From Aquatica leii (lineage: Eukaryota; Arthropoda; Insecta; Coleoptera; Lampyridae), in contig CM069433.1 of the NCBI GenBank assembly GCA_035610365.1, forward strand, positions 178,390,882 to 178,454,881: a stretch of 64,000 nucleotides of DNA. The letters run 5' to 3'. A program made the position numbers and the translations under genes. The notes beneath the pieces are model-generated. The model was given only the letters and a program-made list of their open reading frames with translations, had not been told where the DNA came from and searched no databases. Within the stretch, counting starts at the first letter, position 1, and every line of letters begins with the position of its first letter. Below are positions 43,101 to 53,100 of this stretch, piece by piece.

Positions 43101-46100
43101 GACATGCACTAAAATGTTTTTTTTACTAAAAAACGGTACGTCGTACGATAAAAAGTTAAGAGAGCTTTTTTCTTCACAATTGAACAAAGAATAAAAACAT
43201 ATTTTTATTTTTAGAGAAATCAGCGGCGTCCTATTTTTTTCTTGAAAAATAGCCTGTGACGTGCCAATACGCGCGCAACTGGTACGACTGAAACATCGTG
43301 TTGTATTGCAAAGTATGTGTCTCCCACAGCTATTAACACGCCTAAAATTTCATTATGATATCTCAAGCCGTTTTGGAAAAATCTAATTTTTACTCTTTTT
43401 TTTTAATTAAACTTCAACACGCTGTAGATCGGTAACGAAGCGTTTGCGGAACTATGTTTATAGGAACTTTTTTGTATAAAATGACCTGGGCAATCACCTC
43501 CTTTAATATTGTCGCATCTTTTTTAAACACCCTGTATGAACTACTTGTAAGTTGATTTTCTTAAATACCGTTGCATTTTATTATCATTAATTGAAAGTAG
43601 TTATATTTCTCATATCTGAATTAAATCGTGTAAATAAGTTTAGTTTTAAAAATCGTTACAGTAGTGTCAAGTGTCGCGTAACGTAACGTGTAAATAAACA
43701 AAGACGTTATTATTAGTACGTGTTCGCGTGTGTTTGTTTATAGAGTGTAATTATTACTGTTCCAGTGTGTTATACCGGTGCATTTAATTGAATAATAAAG
43801 AATTGGTCGTTATTAAAATTTAATGGTATGCAAAAATTGCATGTTAAAAGTTACTTTGCATCTTATTAAACTTTTTATTCGTATTAATAATTTATGTCGG
43901 TAACTCGTTGTCAAACAAACGTGGATGCATAATTATTTGAATTTCTCAAATCAATAAAAATTGTCAAGAATCGATGAAGAAAAACATGGAAGACAAACGG
44001 TCTAAAAATTCTAAATGAAAGAAAAGAAAATTCTGAGAAAATCGAAATGATAAGGAAATACCCAGAAAAGAGAAGAAAAATTCTAGAAGTTTAAAAGAAG
44101 AAATACGAACGAAAAAATAAAATAAAAACTATTGAAGCCAGTGTAGAAAACCAAATTAAATTTGTTCAAGAGGAAGCTCAAAAAGATATGTTAAATTTAA
44201 AAGAAGAAACATGCGAAGTTCTAGAAAAAAAATCGAAGCAATAGAGGACAAATTAGAAGATAGATTGAAGAAAGAATGAACCAAATGAATTATCACGGTG
44301 AAGGAAGTGTTACGAGCGAAGACTTACTAATGGACAATCGACAAGAAACCACTCACAAGTTTAAGATTTAAGGAAAAACTTCCTACGGTTAGCTCGACCC
44401 AAGTCAATGGATGACGCTTTAGTGCATGCCTTGGAGTTTGAACCAGCTAAACTCCGCTGTGCATAAGTACCTGCGCAGACACTAGAAAGAATCGACGAAT
44501 ACTTCGGGAAAGAGGAGTGACGACACCTAAGAGAAGAGCGCTGGAAAACCGGGAAAGAGTTGAAAAAAGAAACAAAATCTCATCTAGTCATGTACCTGAG
44601 ATCATCATTCAAATTGCATCGCCTATGAACCAATTGCACAGCATTTATCTCGATGGCAAGATCAATGGACGAAGTGTTCAGTTACTGGTTGACACGGCGG
44701 CAAAGAAATACCTACACACGGACAAGTAAAAGTCACTATTAGTTTGGGAAATGGAGTACTCGACCGTCAAGTACTAGTACCCGATATCACGTAAGAAGTT
44801 ACCATGGGAACGGACGTTATAAAGAAGTATGGGTTCCTTTTGGATATGAAGAACAATGTCCTGGATGGAAGGCTACATTTGCGCAATTGAACCAATGGAA
44901 GGCGAATTGATGGAAACGGGACTACTGGTTGGCAGAATATTAGTACGAGTGAAAAACACGGTACCAGTAAGGATATTGAATGTCAACTCAGATGCAGTAA
45001 CGTTGAGAAAGAATATCTTGGTAGGCCAATGTACACCCGTATTTCAAATTGTGAAATACGTGAATTCTAATGAAGCTATGCCGCCGAGAAAGTACACAGC
45101 ATTTATTAGACATTCTTACCTCTAAGTGCCAAAACCTAATCCCTGACTCGCTGGCTTAAGTTAAGGTGTTGAGCCAGTAGTATTAAGCTGTGTTCGCGTT
45201 GGAGATTGGTTTTAAAGGAAGAACTAACTTAGCGACGTATAAAATTAATACCGGAGACGCTCGGCCGATACGACAACATCCACGCTGACACTTCGATTGA
45301 CAAAAAAAGAAGCCGAACAAATAATTACGGATATGGGGATAGAAGGTGTGATTGAACCTACAAATAGTCTATGGGCGTCCCCAGTGGTACCAGTTAAGAA
45401 GAAAGATGGGTCAACAAGGTTTTGCGTAGACTACAGACAGCTTGACGACGTGACCAAAAAGGACAGCTACTCTTTAGCGAGAATTGACGATAGGTTAGAC
45501 ACCGTGTCAGGATCCCAGTTGTTTTCCACGATGGATTTAAAGAGTGGTTACTGAGAGGTAGAAATGGATCCCAAGGACCGTGAAAACATAGCTTTTACAA
45601 TTGGAACTGGTTTGTGACAGTTCACTGTGATGTCCTTCAGCCTGTGTAACGCTTCTGCGACGTTCGAGCGTTTGATGGAGACCATTAAGCGCGGGCTGTC
45701 TTGGAAGACGCGCCTGGTTTATCTAGACGAAGCAATCGTGGTTGGAAGAACTTTTGAGCTACTTGAAAAAAGTGTTCTAACGACTACGTCGTACATAGAT
45801 GTGGAGTAAAAGCTAACCCAGACAAAGTCCGAGCAGTGCAAGCATGGCCATCAACTAAAACATGATTTAGTCACTTCGCAGCCCTTTCACAGGTACAACA
45901 TATACCAGAAGAAGTCATTGCCTATTTTGGTAAAATTTCGTCCAGGTCAGAAAGAAATTATTGCGTGAGTAGGAGAGAGCTGTCGTCAAGCCCATAGAAG
46001 ACTTCTACAAATATTTGTATGGACGAAAAATTTTGCTAAGGACGGCCAACGCCGCTTTGAAATGGCTATTGCAGTTTTGTAATCCGGAATGACAAGTGGC

Positions 46101-49100
46101 AAGGTGGATCGAAAAATTGCCGTGCGGGAAGCAGTCATCGGAACGCTGATGCCTTGTCCGGCAGACTGTAGCCATTGTTCGCGCTTTAAGAAAAAATAGA
46201 ATGTCTTGGAAGAACTACTATGATTGATGACGAGTGCGAGCCTGAGCAGTTGCGTCGCGAACAAAAAAACGATCCCGATATAAGGGTACTCCTGAACTGT
46301 AAAGCAAACAGCCGATGACCAACCTGGGAAGAAGCGAGTACTTTGAGAAGAAACATCAAAGCTTACTGGGTACAGTCTCTTTGATAGTGAAAGTGGACTT
46401 CTTAAGCGATTCCTAGAAAATGTGGAGGGCACGGAAAACAGACTGCAGTAGTACCGAAGAGTCGAGTGTCACAGGTGTTGCAGCATCAGGGGAACACTTT
46501 GGTGTGAAAAAGATATTAGGGACAGTTCGAGAAAAATTCTACAAGGTGAACTGCAAAAAAGACGTCATGGAATGGTGCCGTAAGTGCATCAGGAAATGGT
46601 CCAGGTAAAGCGCAAAGCACTAATTAAACAGTGCAACGTGCGAAGCCCTTTAGTGAGAGTTGCGATGGATTATTTCACGAATCGTAGACGTCTTAGTGTA
46701 AGAGTTCTGCCGGTTTGAAGTTTCGTTGGAATTACATTCCGACCAAGGCCACAACTTTGCGTCGGCACTGTTTCAAGACGTTTCCCAACTGTTCAAAATT
46801 AATTAATCCTGTCGTCATGCTCGGTCACGAAATAAGACTGCCATGCGATCTCCAATTTGGACGAATACCGGAAGAAGTTGCTGGAGAGGACTACGTCAGA
46901 AAGTTGATGAAGAGGCTAGACGAACTACAGTCTGTAAAAACCACATAAAAACAAATCAGTAGTGTCACTGGATCAAATTTCTGTAACATAATTTACCTCG
47001 CGCAGATCAACTCGTGGCATAATGCGCAGTGGATTAAAAATATGTTCTGATAAATTCTGTTCCTGTGCAACATAAACGTTTGCAAACACATTTAAAAGAG
47101 AGCGTCCTAATTTTGTCTGATTTCGTCATCAAAATCAACTCGCAGCATAATACGCACTTGCTAAATATGTTACACGAAGATCAGAGTGCCGTCTGTCAAG
47201 TGAAACTAGTGAATTGTTTCTACACTGTGGTAAAAACACACAAATTGACAGCGACAGAATGAAGACCAGATATGACGTCAGGGCACAAAACGAAGGGTTT
47301 CAAAGAAGACGTGGTTTGTTGCCGAAGCTGCAGAGGAAATAGACAGGTCCCTTATGAAATCGTGCAGGGGTATTAATGACGTCATATATCGCATCCGAAA
47401 ACCACCTGGAGGCAAGCCAAAAGTGGTCCACATCCAAAGTCTAGCCCCGTTTGCTGGCGATAATAACGTTACGCAAACCCAGGTCCTAATCAGGGTAATC
47501 ACAAGCAGAACCAGGAATCAAATGGATGGAGTGGACTTCGATGAGTTTATGAGCATGTATGGGGGTTCTGGAATGGCTAGGTTCGGAGTAACAACAGAGG
47601 AACAAGATCTCTTTCAAACAAGAAAAGATTACGCCATCGTACATTACGTGAGCGAAGATCTTGAGATGTCCAGAGGGGTTGCAGTCGTATTTAAGAAGTT
47701 CAGACGGTTAGATGAACTACGAAGACAGCAACCGGCGGTCGGAAAGGTTTTAAAACTACGTGATGACTAATGCTTGATTTTCTATCTGGTCAGCAAGAAG
47801 TACTCACTTGCAAAGCCGTTCTGCGAAAATCTGTGGCAAACATTATGGAATGGCTTAGATTAACTGGATTGGAGGACAGTTAGAAATATGTTGGAAATCG
47901 TTATCCGAGGAACAGACGTTGAAGTATTGGTCTGCAGTTACCATCTAAGTAGGACATCGGGTCAGAAAAAGTCCATTGACTGCTACTTTTATGCCGCTAT
48001 CGCCGCGACCCTTTCTACTGGTGCTGCATCAAGTTTCCTGTTCTGAGACAGAACAGTTTTAAGGAAGGAACAGTGAAGCGTTTCCGAAGTATTTGGAAAC
48101 TTCGGAACGCTGCTCGAAAAGAATAGAATATTCTGGAATCCGATAACGGAAGAATATAAAAAGTATTTGGCGGAAGTTTTCGAATCGGGTCGGAAGAAGT
48201 GTTAAGAAGACTATCGGTTTAAATAAATAAAGTGCTCAATTTAATTTTAAAAATTGTTATAATATTCATTTGTTTATTGCCTATTTAGTTTTTTCAAATT
48301 TTTGTCTCTCAATTAGGATTGGGAGGGATCCCGACTTGCTTTAATATTTTTCTTTGTTACTGGCCTTTTTCATATGATTATCATAGATCCAAATATTTTT
48401 TTCTTTAAAGTTCTTAACCGCTTTCGTAAAATCCTATTATTGCTCAGCTAAAGTAGTTTTAATAATGTATCAATGGAGTTGTAAATGATTAGCGTTATTT
48501 AATTTCAGGTTCATTTAATCAAATTAAGGATTCTTCAGGCACTGTTACTTATCCACGACAAAATGAACGACAAAGAACAATTAATAGATAGCCTATTAAA
48601 CTCCTTATGTACCGAAAGTCACCAACCAAGCAATAAATTTATCATCATTTGGTTGCTTATTCGATTGTTGCACGCCAATGATAACTGTTTGGAGATAATC
48701 TCGGCAAAGATACAGAGTACTAGTAAAGTACATTCTTCTACTATTTCTGCATTTATACCGGTATTGTATCATATAGCGGTATTAAAAAACGACAACTCGT
48801 TCTGGATAAAAGTGTTTAAACAATTATTGCCATGGACGATGGGCGCTCACTTTAATCTTCGGCTATACGCCCAAGTATACACGTCCAACTGAAAATAGAT
48901 TAAATATTTTAAATTTTTGATTACAGGTGGGTATTAAAAAACTTTATGAAGTTCTTTATCAAATGGGGAAGCAAGAAATTTGCGTTAAATTTGAAGAGGT
49001 GGTAGATGGGGTTGTGGAAGTACTTAACAAAACCGAAAGGGAAATAGAACCCATTGATAAATACATCTTTGACACGTTTAAACCAATAACAGATTTCAAT

Positions 49101-49835
49101 CGACAAACAATTTATTATATCATTCCGCATATCACAAATGTAACAAACGACGAATATGAAAATATTCCGAATTTTTTTAATTGTGCTAGTAGCACATTGC
49201 CTCATTTGGATTATTTGAGAAGAGTTCGGTTAAAATCAACAAAAGAAATAAATGAAAGTGTGGGGATAAGTATAATTCAAAAGAAAATAATACCTCAAGA
49301 TAGTAGTAATCGTAAAACAGGCGAACTAATTCTAGTGGCTACTTTAATAGACAAGGTACCGAATTTGGGTGGTTTAAGTAGAACTAGTGAAATTTTCGGT
49401 GTTAAAAAATTAGTCATTAGTTCACTCGCTATTACCAAAAACCCCGAATTTCAGAATTTAAGTATGTCATCCGAAAATTGGATTAACATCGCTGAAGTGA
49501 AACCTGATCAACTGCAGTCGTTCCTATTATCGGCTAAAGAAAGAGGATATTGTGTGGTAGGAGCCGAGCAAACTTCTGAAAGTGTTAAATTGAACAACTT
49601 CAAATTCCCTTATAAATGTTTACTATTACTAGGGTAAGTTTTAGGAATTAAAATTAATCGTGTTAGATTAATTTTGTGTTTTGATAGGAATGAAAAGGAG
49701 GGTATTCCACCAAATCTTCTGTCTTTGATAGACACTTGTGTGGAAATACCACAATTAGGAGTAGTACGCTCTTTAAATGTACACGTTGCTGCCGCAACTT
49801 TCATATGGGAATACACTAAAGTACATGTGTTATAA
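37721..49835 (+). CDS. TARBP1: TARBP1: tRNA (guanosine-2'-O)-methyltransferase, SpoU family
   Basis: Family role: 2'-O-methylation of the G18 ribose in certain tRNAs, using S-adenosylmethionine. Five exons with consistent phases: 37721-40143, 40303-40456, 48509-48874, 48927-49633, 49688-49835; 1265 codons plus stop. The long N-terminal part is a helical-repeat region without simple motifs. The C-terminal ~170 residues carry all three SpoU motifs: [29 protein letters not shown] (across the last junction); [18 protein letters not shown]. The start is the first ATG of an open frame after AT-rich leader. Human TARBP1 is 1621 aa; insect proteins are shorter. Intron 2 is 8 kb because of transposons; introns 3 and 4 are 52 and 54 nt. 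The gene converges on EXOC1. Confidence 0.92.
40303..40456 (+). CDS. TARBP1: TARBP1 exon 2
   Basis: Begins after a CTCTCTTTTAG acceptor ([14 protein letters not shown]) and ends DSQ at GTAAGA. Phase 2 to 0. Confidence 0.82.
40511..40711. repeat. Possible MITE in TARBP1 intron 2
   Basis: About 200 bp with imperfect inverted ends CCTCGCGGTCTTCAAA and CCTCGCGATCTTGAAA (reverse complement of the right end). No clear target duplication. Confidence 0.4.
40712..41195. other. TARBP1 intron 2 sequence, nothing recognised
   Basis: Pyrimidine-rich then mixed sequence without a protein-like frame. Confidence 0.35.
41196..41327 (+). repeat. 3' internal tail of another Gypsy copy, next to the LTR
   Basis: Matches the segment just upstream of the LTR in both full Gypsy copies (CATTGACTGCTACTTTTATG onward). 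Includes a short ORF (41214-41300, [19 protein letters not shown] then GAASSFLF) and a polypurine tract AAGAAAGGGACGG directly before the LTR start. Internal sequence before a 5' LTR implies an LTR shared with a second, mostly deleted element. Confidence 0.65.
41328..41577 (+). repeat. Gypsy copy 1, 5' LTR, first part
   Basis: Starts TGAAGTGTTCCCGAAG, matching the 3' LTR start at 48074. Contains a TATA-like ATATAAAAAGTA. Interrupted at 41577 by a mariner insertion. Confidence 0.75.
41578..43534 (+). mobile_element. Mariner-superfamily element with ~440-bp terminal inverted repeats
   Basis: The ends CAGGGTGTTTAAAAAAGATG are inverted and flanked by TA. The inverted repeats run from 41578 to about 42018 and from about 43094 to 43534 with few mismatches, much longer than the ~30 bp usual for mariners. 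A disrupted transposase lies between. The element sits inside the Gypsy LTR, so it is younger than that copy. Confidence 0.88.
42110..43016 (+). pseudogene. Mariner-type transposase (DUF4817 N-terminus), broken
   Basis: The first frame (42110-42505) encodes the N-terminal [20 protein letters not shown] region, a [14 protein letters not shown] linker (AT-hook-like GRPR), and a second helix-turn-helix ([20 protein letters not shown]). After frameshifts: [15 protein letters not shown] (first catalytic Asp) and [19 protein letters not shown]. The stretch with the second catalytic Asp (QHDGAP-like) is missing, so the protein is dead. Confidence 0.82.
43535..43803 (+). repeat. Gypsy copy 1, 5' LTR remainder or leader
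   Basis: Continues the LTR after the mariner and matches 51840-52070 of copy 2 (AAATCGTGTAAATAA, CGCGTGTGTTTGTT, then TTGGTCGTT). The LTR end is placed before TTGGTCGTT, a possible primer-binding site. Confidence 0.55.
43890..44510 (+). pseudogene. Gypsy copy 1, gag remains
   Basis: Starts near ATGTCGGTAACTCG (43894), as in copy 2 (ATGCCGGTAACGCG). Lys/Glu-rich coiled-coil segments (e.g. [16 protein letters not shown]) are broken by several frameshifts. No zinc knuckle was found. Confidence 0.5.
44517..45125 (+). pseudogene. Gypsy copy 1, aspartic protease and linker
   Basis: [20 protein letters not shown] carries the retropepsin site as DTA instead of DTG/DSG. After a frameshift, the next frame (44856-45125) encodes [20 protein letters not shown] and [15 protein letters not shown], the conserved segment between protease and reverse transcriptase in this family. 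Confidence 0.65.
45297..45830 (+). pseudogene. Gypsy copy 1, reverse transcriptase
   Basis: [20 protein letters not shown] and [15 protein letters not shown] are RT motifs 2-3, then [11 protein letters not shown] with a stop. The catalytic motif reads [11 protein letters not shown], with YLDE in place of YLDD. RNase H remains only as scraps near 45.9-46.1 kb. Confidence 0.75.
46420..46980 (+). pseudogene. Gypsy copy 1, integrase remains
   Basis: Fragments of the zinc-binding region ([20 protein letters not shown]) and of the catalytic-domain end ([20 protein letters not shown], then [15 protein letters not shown]). The D,D,E core is deleted or scrambled here. Confidence 0.65.
47354..47960 (+). 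pseudogene. Gypsy copy 1: integrase C-terminal tail fused to TARG1-like macrodomain
   Basis: One frame runs from the integrase GPY/F-type tail ([23 protein letters not shown]) through a ~45-residue linker into a macrodomain-like region. Seen: [20 protein letters not shown] then [12 protein letters not shown]; after an in-frame TAA at 47768, [20 protein letters not shown]; after a second TAA at 47861, [24 protein letters not shown]. Members of the TARG1/OARD1 family have a ..HCVSED..MG.GIA..F.. loop, a YLITK..Y..L helix region and a GLD..W...EVF..TDI end, so the order agrees. About 30 residues before GLD are missing. The known family removes ADP-ribose from proteins; function in the element is unknown. 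Confidence 0.7.
48074..48232 (+). repeat. Gypsy copy 1, 3' LTR (partial)
   Basis: Starts TGAAGCGTTTCCGAAG after the purine tract AAGGAAGGAACAG and matches the 5' LTR up to GGTTTAAATAAATA, then stops matching. Only the first ~160 bp are present. Confidence 0.7.
48233..48508. other. TARBP1 intron 2, right end
   Basis: Unrecognised AT-rich intron sequence up to the exon 3 acceptor. Confidence 0.4.
48509..48874 (+). CDS. TARBP1: TARBP1 exon 3
   Basis: Begins after AATTTCAG ([18 protein letters not shown]), before the first ATG of the frame. Ends [11 protein letters not shown], a conserved TARBP1 block, at GTATAC. Confidence 0.88.
48927..49633 (+). CDS. TARBP1: TARBP1 exon 4, SpoU motif 1
   Basis: Begins [12 protein letters not shown] after TTACAG. 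Encodes [19 protein letters not shown] and [12 protein letters not shown]; ends inside motif 2 at GTAAGT. Confidence 0.92.
49688..49835 (+). CDS. TARBP1: TARBP1 exon 5, SpoU motifs 2-3
   Basis: Encodes [20 protein letters not shown] and motif 3 [14 protein letters not shown], ending KVHVL and TAA. Too short to stand out as an independent ORF, but motif and phase fix it. Confidence 0.9.
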
Positions 49836-49875
49836 CATTTATATTTAAAGCTTCTATATAAATATATTTTTATAT

Positions 49876-49887
49876 TTTATTAATAAA
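49876..49887. terminator. Palindromic poly(A) signal shared by TARBP1 and EXOC1
   Basis: TTTATTAATAAA reads AATAAA on both strands. It lies 40 nt after the TARBP1 stop and 1-12 nt after the EXOC1 stop, inside the 53-bp gap between the two converging genes. Cleavage 10-30 nt downstream on either strand would make the mRNAs overlap at their 3' ends. Confidence 0.7.
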
Positions 49888-49888
49888 A

Positions 49889-50113
49889 TTAATGGGAACG
49901 TGCGATTTCCGAAAAGAAATTTAATATATCTGTTATAGTAAATTCTAAAGTTATTAATGAACCAGGATAGCACTGTTGTATTAAATCTTCTAGCATTTTG
50001 TATTGTCTAATAAATTCCTCTTGCATAGCCCTCCATACTACCTGTAACAAGTTCCCTTCTTCAGAAAGGTGTTTTTCGACTTTTTTGTACAAGGATTCAA
50101 TTCCTTTTTTAAC
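49889..50113 (-). CDS. EXOC1: EXOC1 last exon
   Basis: [40 protein letters not shown], then the conserved C-terminus and TAA. Confidence 0.93.
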   Translation of the reverse strand, partial: VKKGIESLYKKVEKHLSEEGNLLQVVWRAMQEEFIRQYKMLEDLIQQCYPGSLITLEFTITDILNFFSEIARSH

Positions 50114-53100
50114 CTGCAAAGTAAATGTATGCGTTATTTTTTATTTTATTTATTTTCAGTTAAACAAAATGTTTTAAATTTTATAACTTACCGCGCTTCC
50201 TGGATATTGATTAATTACTTTTCGCAATTCTTGTTTACTAAAAGCCAATTGATAACTAACTTCTGAAGCTTTTACTCCACTTGCAACTCGATTTTGCACA
50301 CCATCAAAAAAAATCTGTAATTTATTAGTCAACTTTTGATTTTAAATACCTACGCGTATTAAACCCACATTAAGTTTCTCTAAAGGTCGTCCAAAATATT
50401 GAGTAACATATGCAGCAAGAGCGTCATTATATTTTTGCTTCGCTTCTTTACGTTGCGAATCTAACACTGGCATTTTCAATTGCGACAATAACGAATATAA
50501 ATAGTGGTAATTTTCTACAATTAAATAATATTATATTAAACTATAAAAATTAAAATACTTACCCATTTTTATCACTTGAGGCGGAGTTTTGTGATGATCG
50601 ACTGAATGAGCAGCGATGCATTCTAGCATGGTATCAATTAAACGGATATACCATTTTTCCAAATCTGCTCTTCGATCACTCTTAAGCAAGACATCACCGT
50701 ACCTAGCAAATTCCTCTAAATTTAACACGTACGGTAAAATACCACATTTAGAGCGCCTCGGAATGCGACATTCTTTTATAGAATCTACTTGAGTTTGCAT
50801 AAAACGATCTAACGATCGTTTCATATGTACAAGTATTGATGCAAAAGTGTTACTTAAAAAGGAGCTTTGCGCCGACATAACGTGTTGATTTAATCGCACT
50901 AGCACGTACATGCAACAACTGCAAAACATTTCCATTATCCTGCATCAACATCAAACAACTTACAATACATCTTGCTTTTCTATAGGAGCTATAAAACTGA
51001 GAAGCTCTTCTTCCAAAGACGAGAACAAACAACCCATCATATTTCGAACATCCTCGTTAATCTGTTTTTCAACTTTTCTATGCGGTACTACCGCCGCGTC
51101 AGCTTCGATGCCATCTAATGTCGTTAAGGTATTTTTTGAACTAGGACTTAAAATATCCAACTACAATTACACCGCTACACTAATTTAATGCACACTTAAC
51201 TTTACACACCTGGAAAAAAGACACACAAAACTGTTGTTCTTGTAAACAAATAGGTTCTAGTTGTGACAAAACTTGCTCTAAAGTTGCTTCATAATGATAA
51301 CGTTCGTTAGCTGTAGTATCTATCGTCCATTGTTCACGATCTAAGCCCAAAAGCGCAGAGGTTTTAATTGGCGTTGCCACTTGACTTGTACCTTTAAAAC
51401 AGTAAAGTAAACAAAATTGTTTATCGCAGACATACTCGTACTTATAATTTTTTCTTTTCCAATTTCAAATAAATTACGAATGTCACGATCGTATAATTTT
51501 CCTAACGAGTCTGTATAAACTTTACGCAATCCATCATAAGCTTTGCGATCCATTACCTAAAATTAGTGAGAAATTATATCTAAAAACGTGTGCTCTTAGG
51601 TAACTATCATAGTGAAACGCATAGAAACTTCGAGATCATTCAAGAGGTAATAAGCAAATAACGTAAAAATATAAAAAGTATTCGAAAGAAGTTGGGGCTA
51701 GTATTCCAATCGAGTCTAATGAGAAGTAAAATACGGTGTCGGTCTAAATAAGTTTAATCAACAAGTGAAAATAAATACCAGTGTAAGACAAACAAAAAGT
51801 GGAACTTATCGCAAACACAATATCACAATATTTGTAAATATCGGGTAGTAGTAACATAAATTAATTTCTAAATCGTGTAAATAATTATTGTAAAGTAGTT
51901 GTAAAATTCGTCACGTGTGGGGTCGCAATTTTAATGTGTAAATAGAAGTAATTTAATATCGTTCCCGCAATAAAAATGTGTGATTAGTACCTGCTCGCGT
52001 GTGTTTGTTGCAATTCATTAAACCTTTTTTTATCAGTGCGTATAAATAGTCATTTAATAATAAAAAATTTGGTCGTTGTTAAAATTTAGTGTCATACAAA
52101 AATTGCATTTTACAAGTGACTGTATTCTTATTAAATTCTTTATTTGTGTTATAATCTATGCCGGTAACGCGTTTGCAATCGATAAAAATGGTTGCGAAAC
52201 TTTTTGAAATTCTCGAATCAATAAATAAAAAAATGGGCGAAAACGGCAAGAATGGAAGAAAAACTGTCTGAAAATTATCAGAAAATGGAAGAAAATTCTA
52301 GAAAAATAGAAGACAAATTACTAGAAAATTCTCAGAAAATGGAAGAAATACAGACTAGCATTGAGAGTCAAATGAAAATCGTCGAGAAACAAAGAAAGGC
52401 TGAAATTAAAATTGTTCAAGAGGAAATTCAGGCAGATATGTTAAATTTAAGAGAGGAAATATGCGAGGTTCTAGAAAACATTCTATGAATCACAAAATAG
52501 AAGCAATAGAGGACAAATTAGAAGTAAGAATGAAACTGCCTAAAGAAAAGATAAATCAAATTAACGCCTATGGTGAAGTAAGTGTTACGAGCAAAGATTT
52601 AATGGACCATCAAGTAGCCACGTACAAGTTTAATTTTGATGGTAAAGTTCTACGTCAACCTACCACAAACAGTTTGAAGATTCAGCTGTAGCTAATGGTT
52701 GCAGCAATAAGCAGACAGTGACTTCTTTAATAGTGGCCTGACGTGGAGACTGGACTGTTCCAGACCACCTACAAGAAAATTACGAACTCTTAATTTCACG
52801 TTTAGAAATGAGATACGGAGATGCTCATCTTCAACAGTTGTACCAAAACTAAAGTGAAAAGTCTTTAAGAGTTCGAGGCTGACATCGCCAGATTGACACG
52901 GCTTGCGTATACTACAGAACCATATACTTTCTGGACCAATTCGCTATTCAAATCTTCGTGAACGGCCTCCGAGACAGCGAAACGCAGAAGACTATGGTTA
53001 GTTCGACCTAAGAGGTTGAATGACGGTTTAGTGCATGCCTTGGAGTTTGAAGTAGCAAAACAGGCATCACACCGCTGTGCTGCAGAGGTACTCGCGAAGA

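Larger units (their letters stand above)
41328..48232 (+). mobile_element. Ty3/Gypsy retrotransposon copy 1 (with nested mariner)
   Basis: Order: LTR (41328-41577 and 43535-~43803, split by a mariner), gag remains, protease, reverse transcriptase, integrase, a macrodomain-like region in the integrase frame, polypurine tract and partial 3' LTR (48074-48232). It is heavily mutated. It is the same family as copy 2 at 51.6-57.1 kb, and both read on the plus strand. It lies in TARBP1 intron 2, in the gene's orientation. Confidence 0.85.

Noticed and set aside
47065..47262. 65-codon ORF in Gypsy copy 1 as a separate gene
   Set aside because: It lies in degenerated pol sequence, and its end resembles the family's VVRKNIQI..DRMKTRY region in another frame.
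50940..50963. A 24-nt intron in EXOC1 using the GATGCAG acceptor
   Set aside because: Too short for normal splicing. The acceptor 21 nt further on keeps the frame and aligns exactly with the family.
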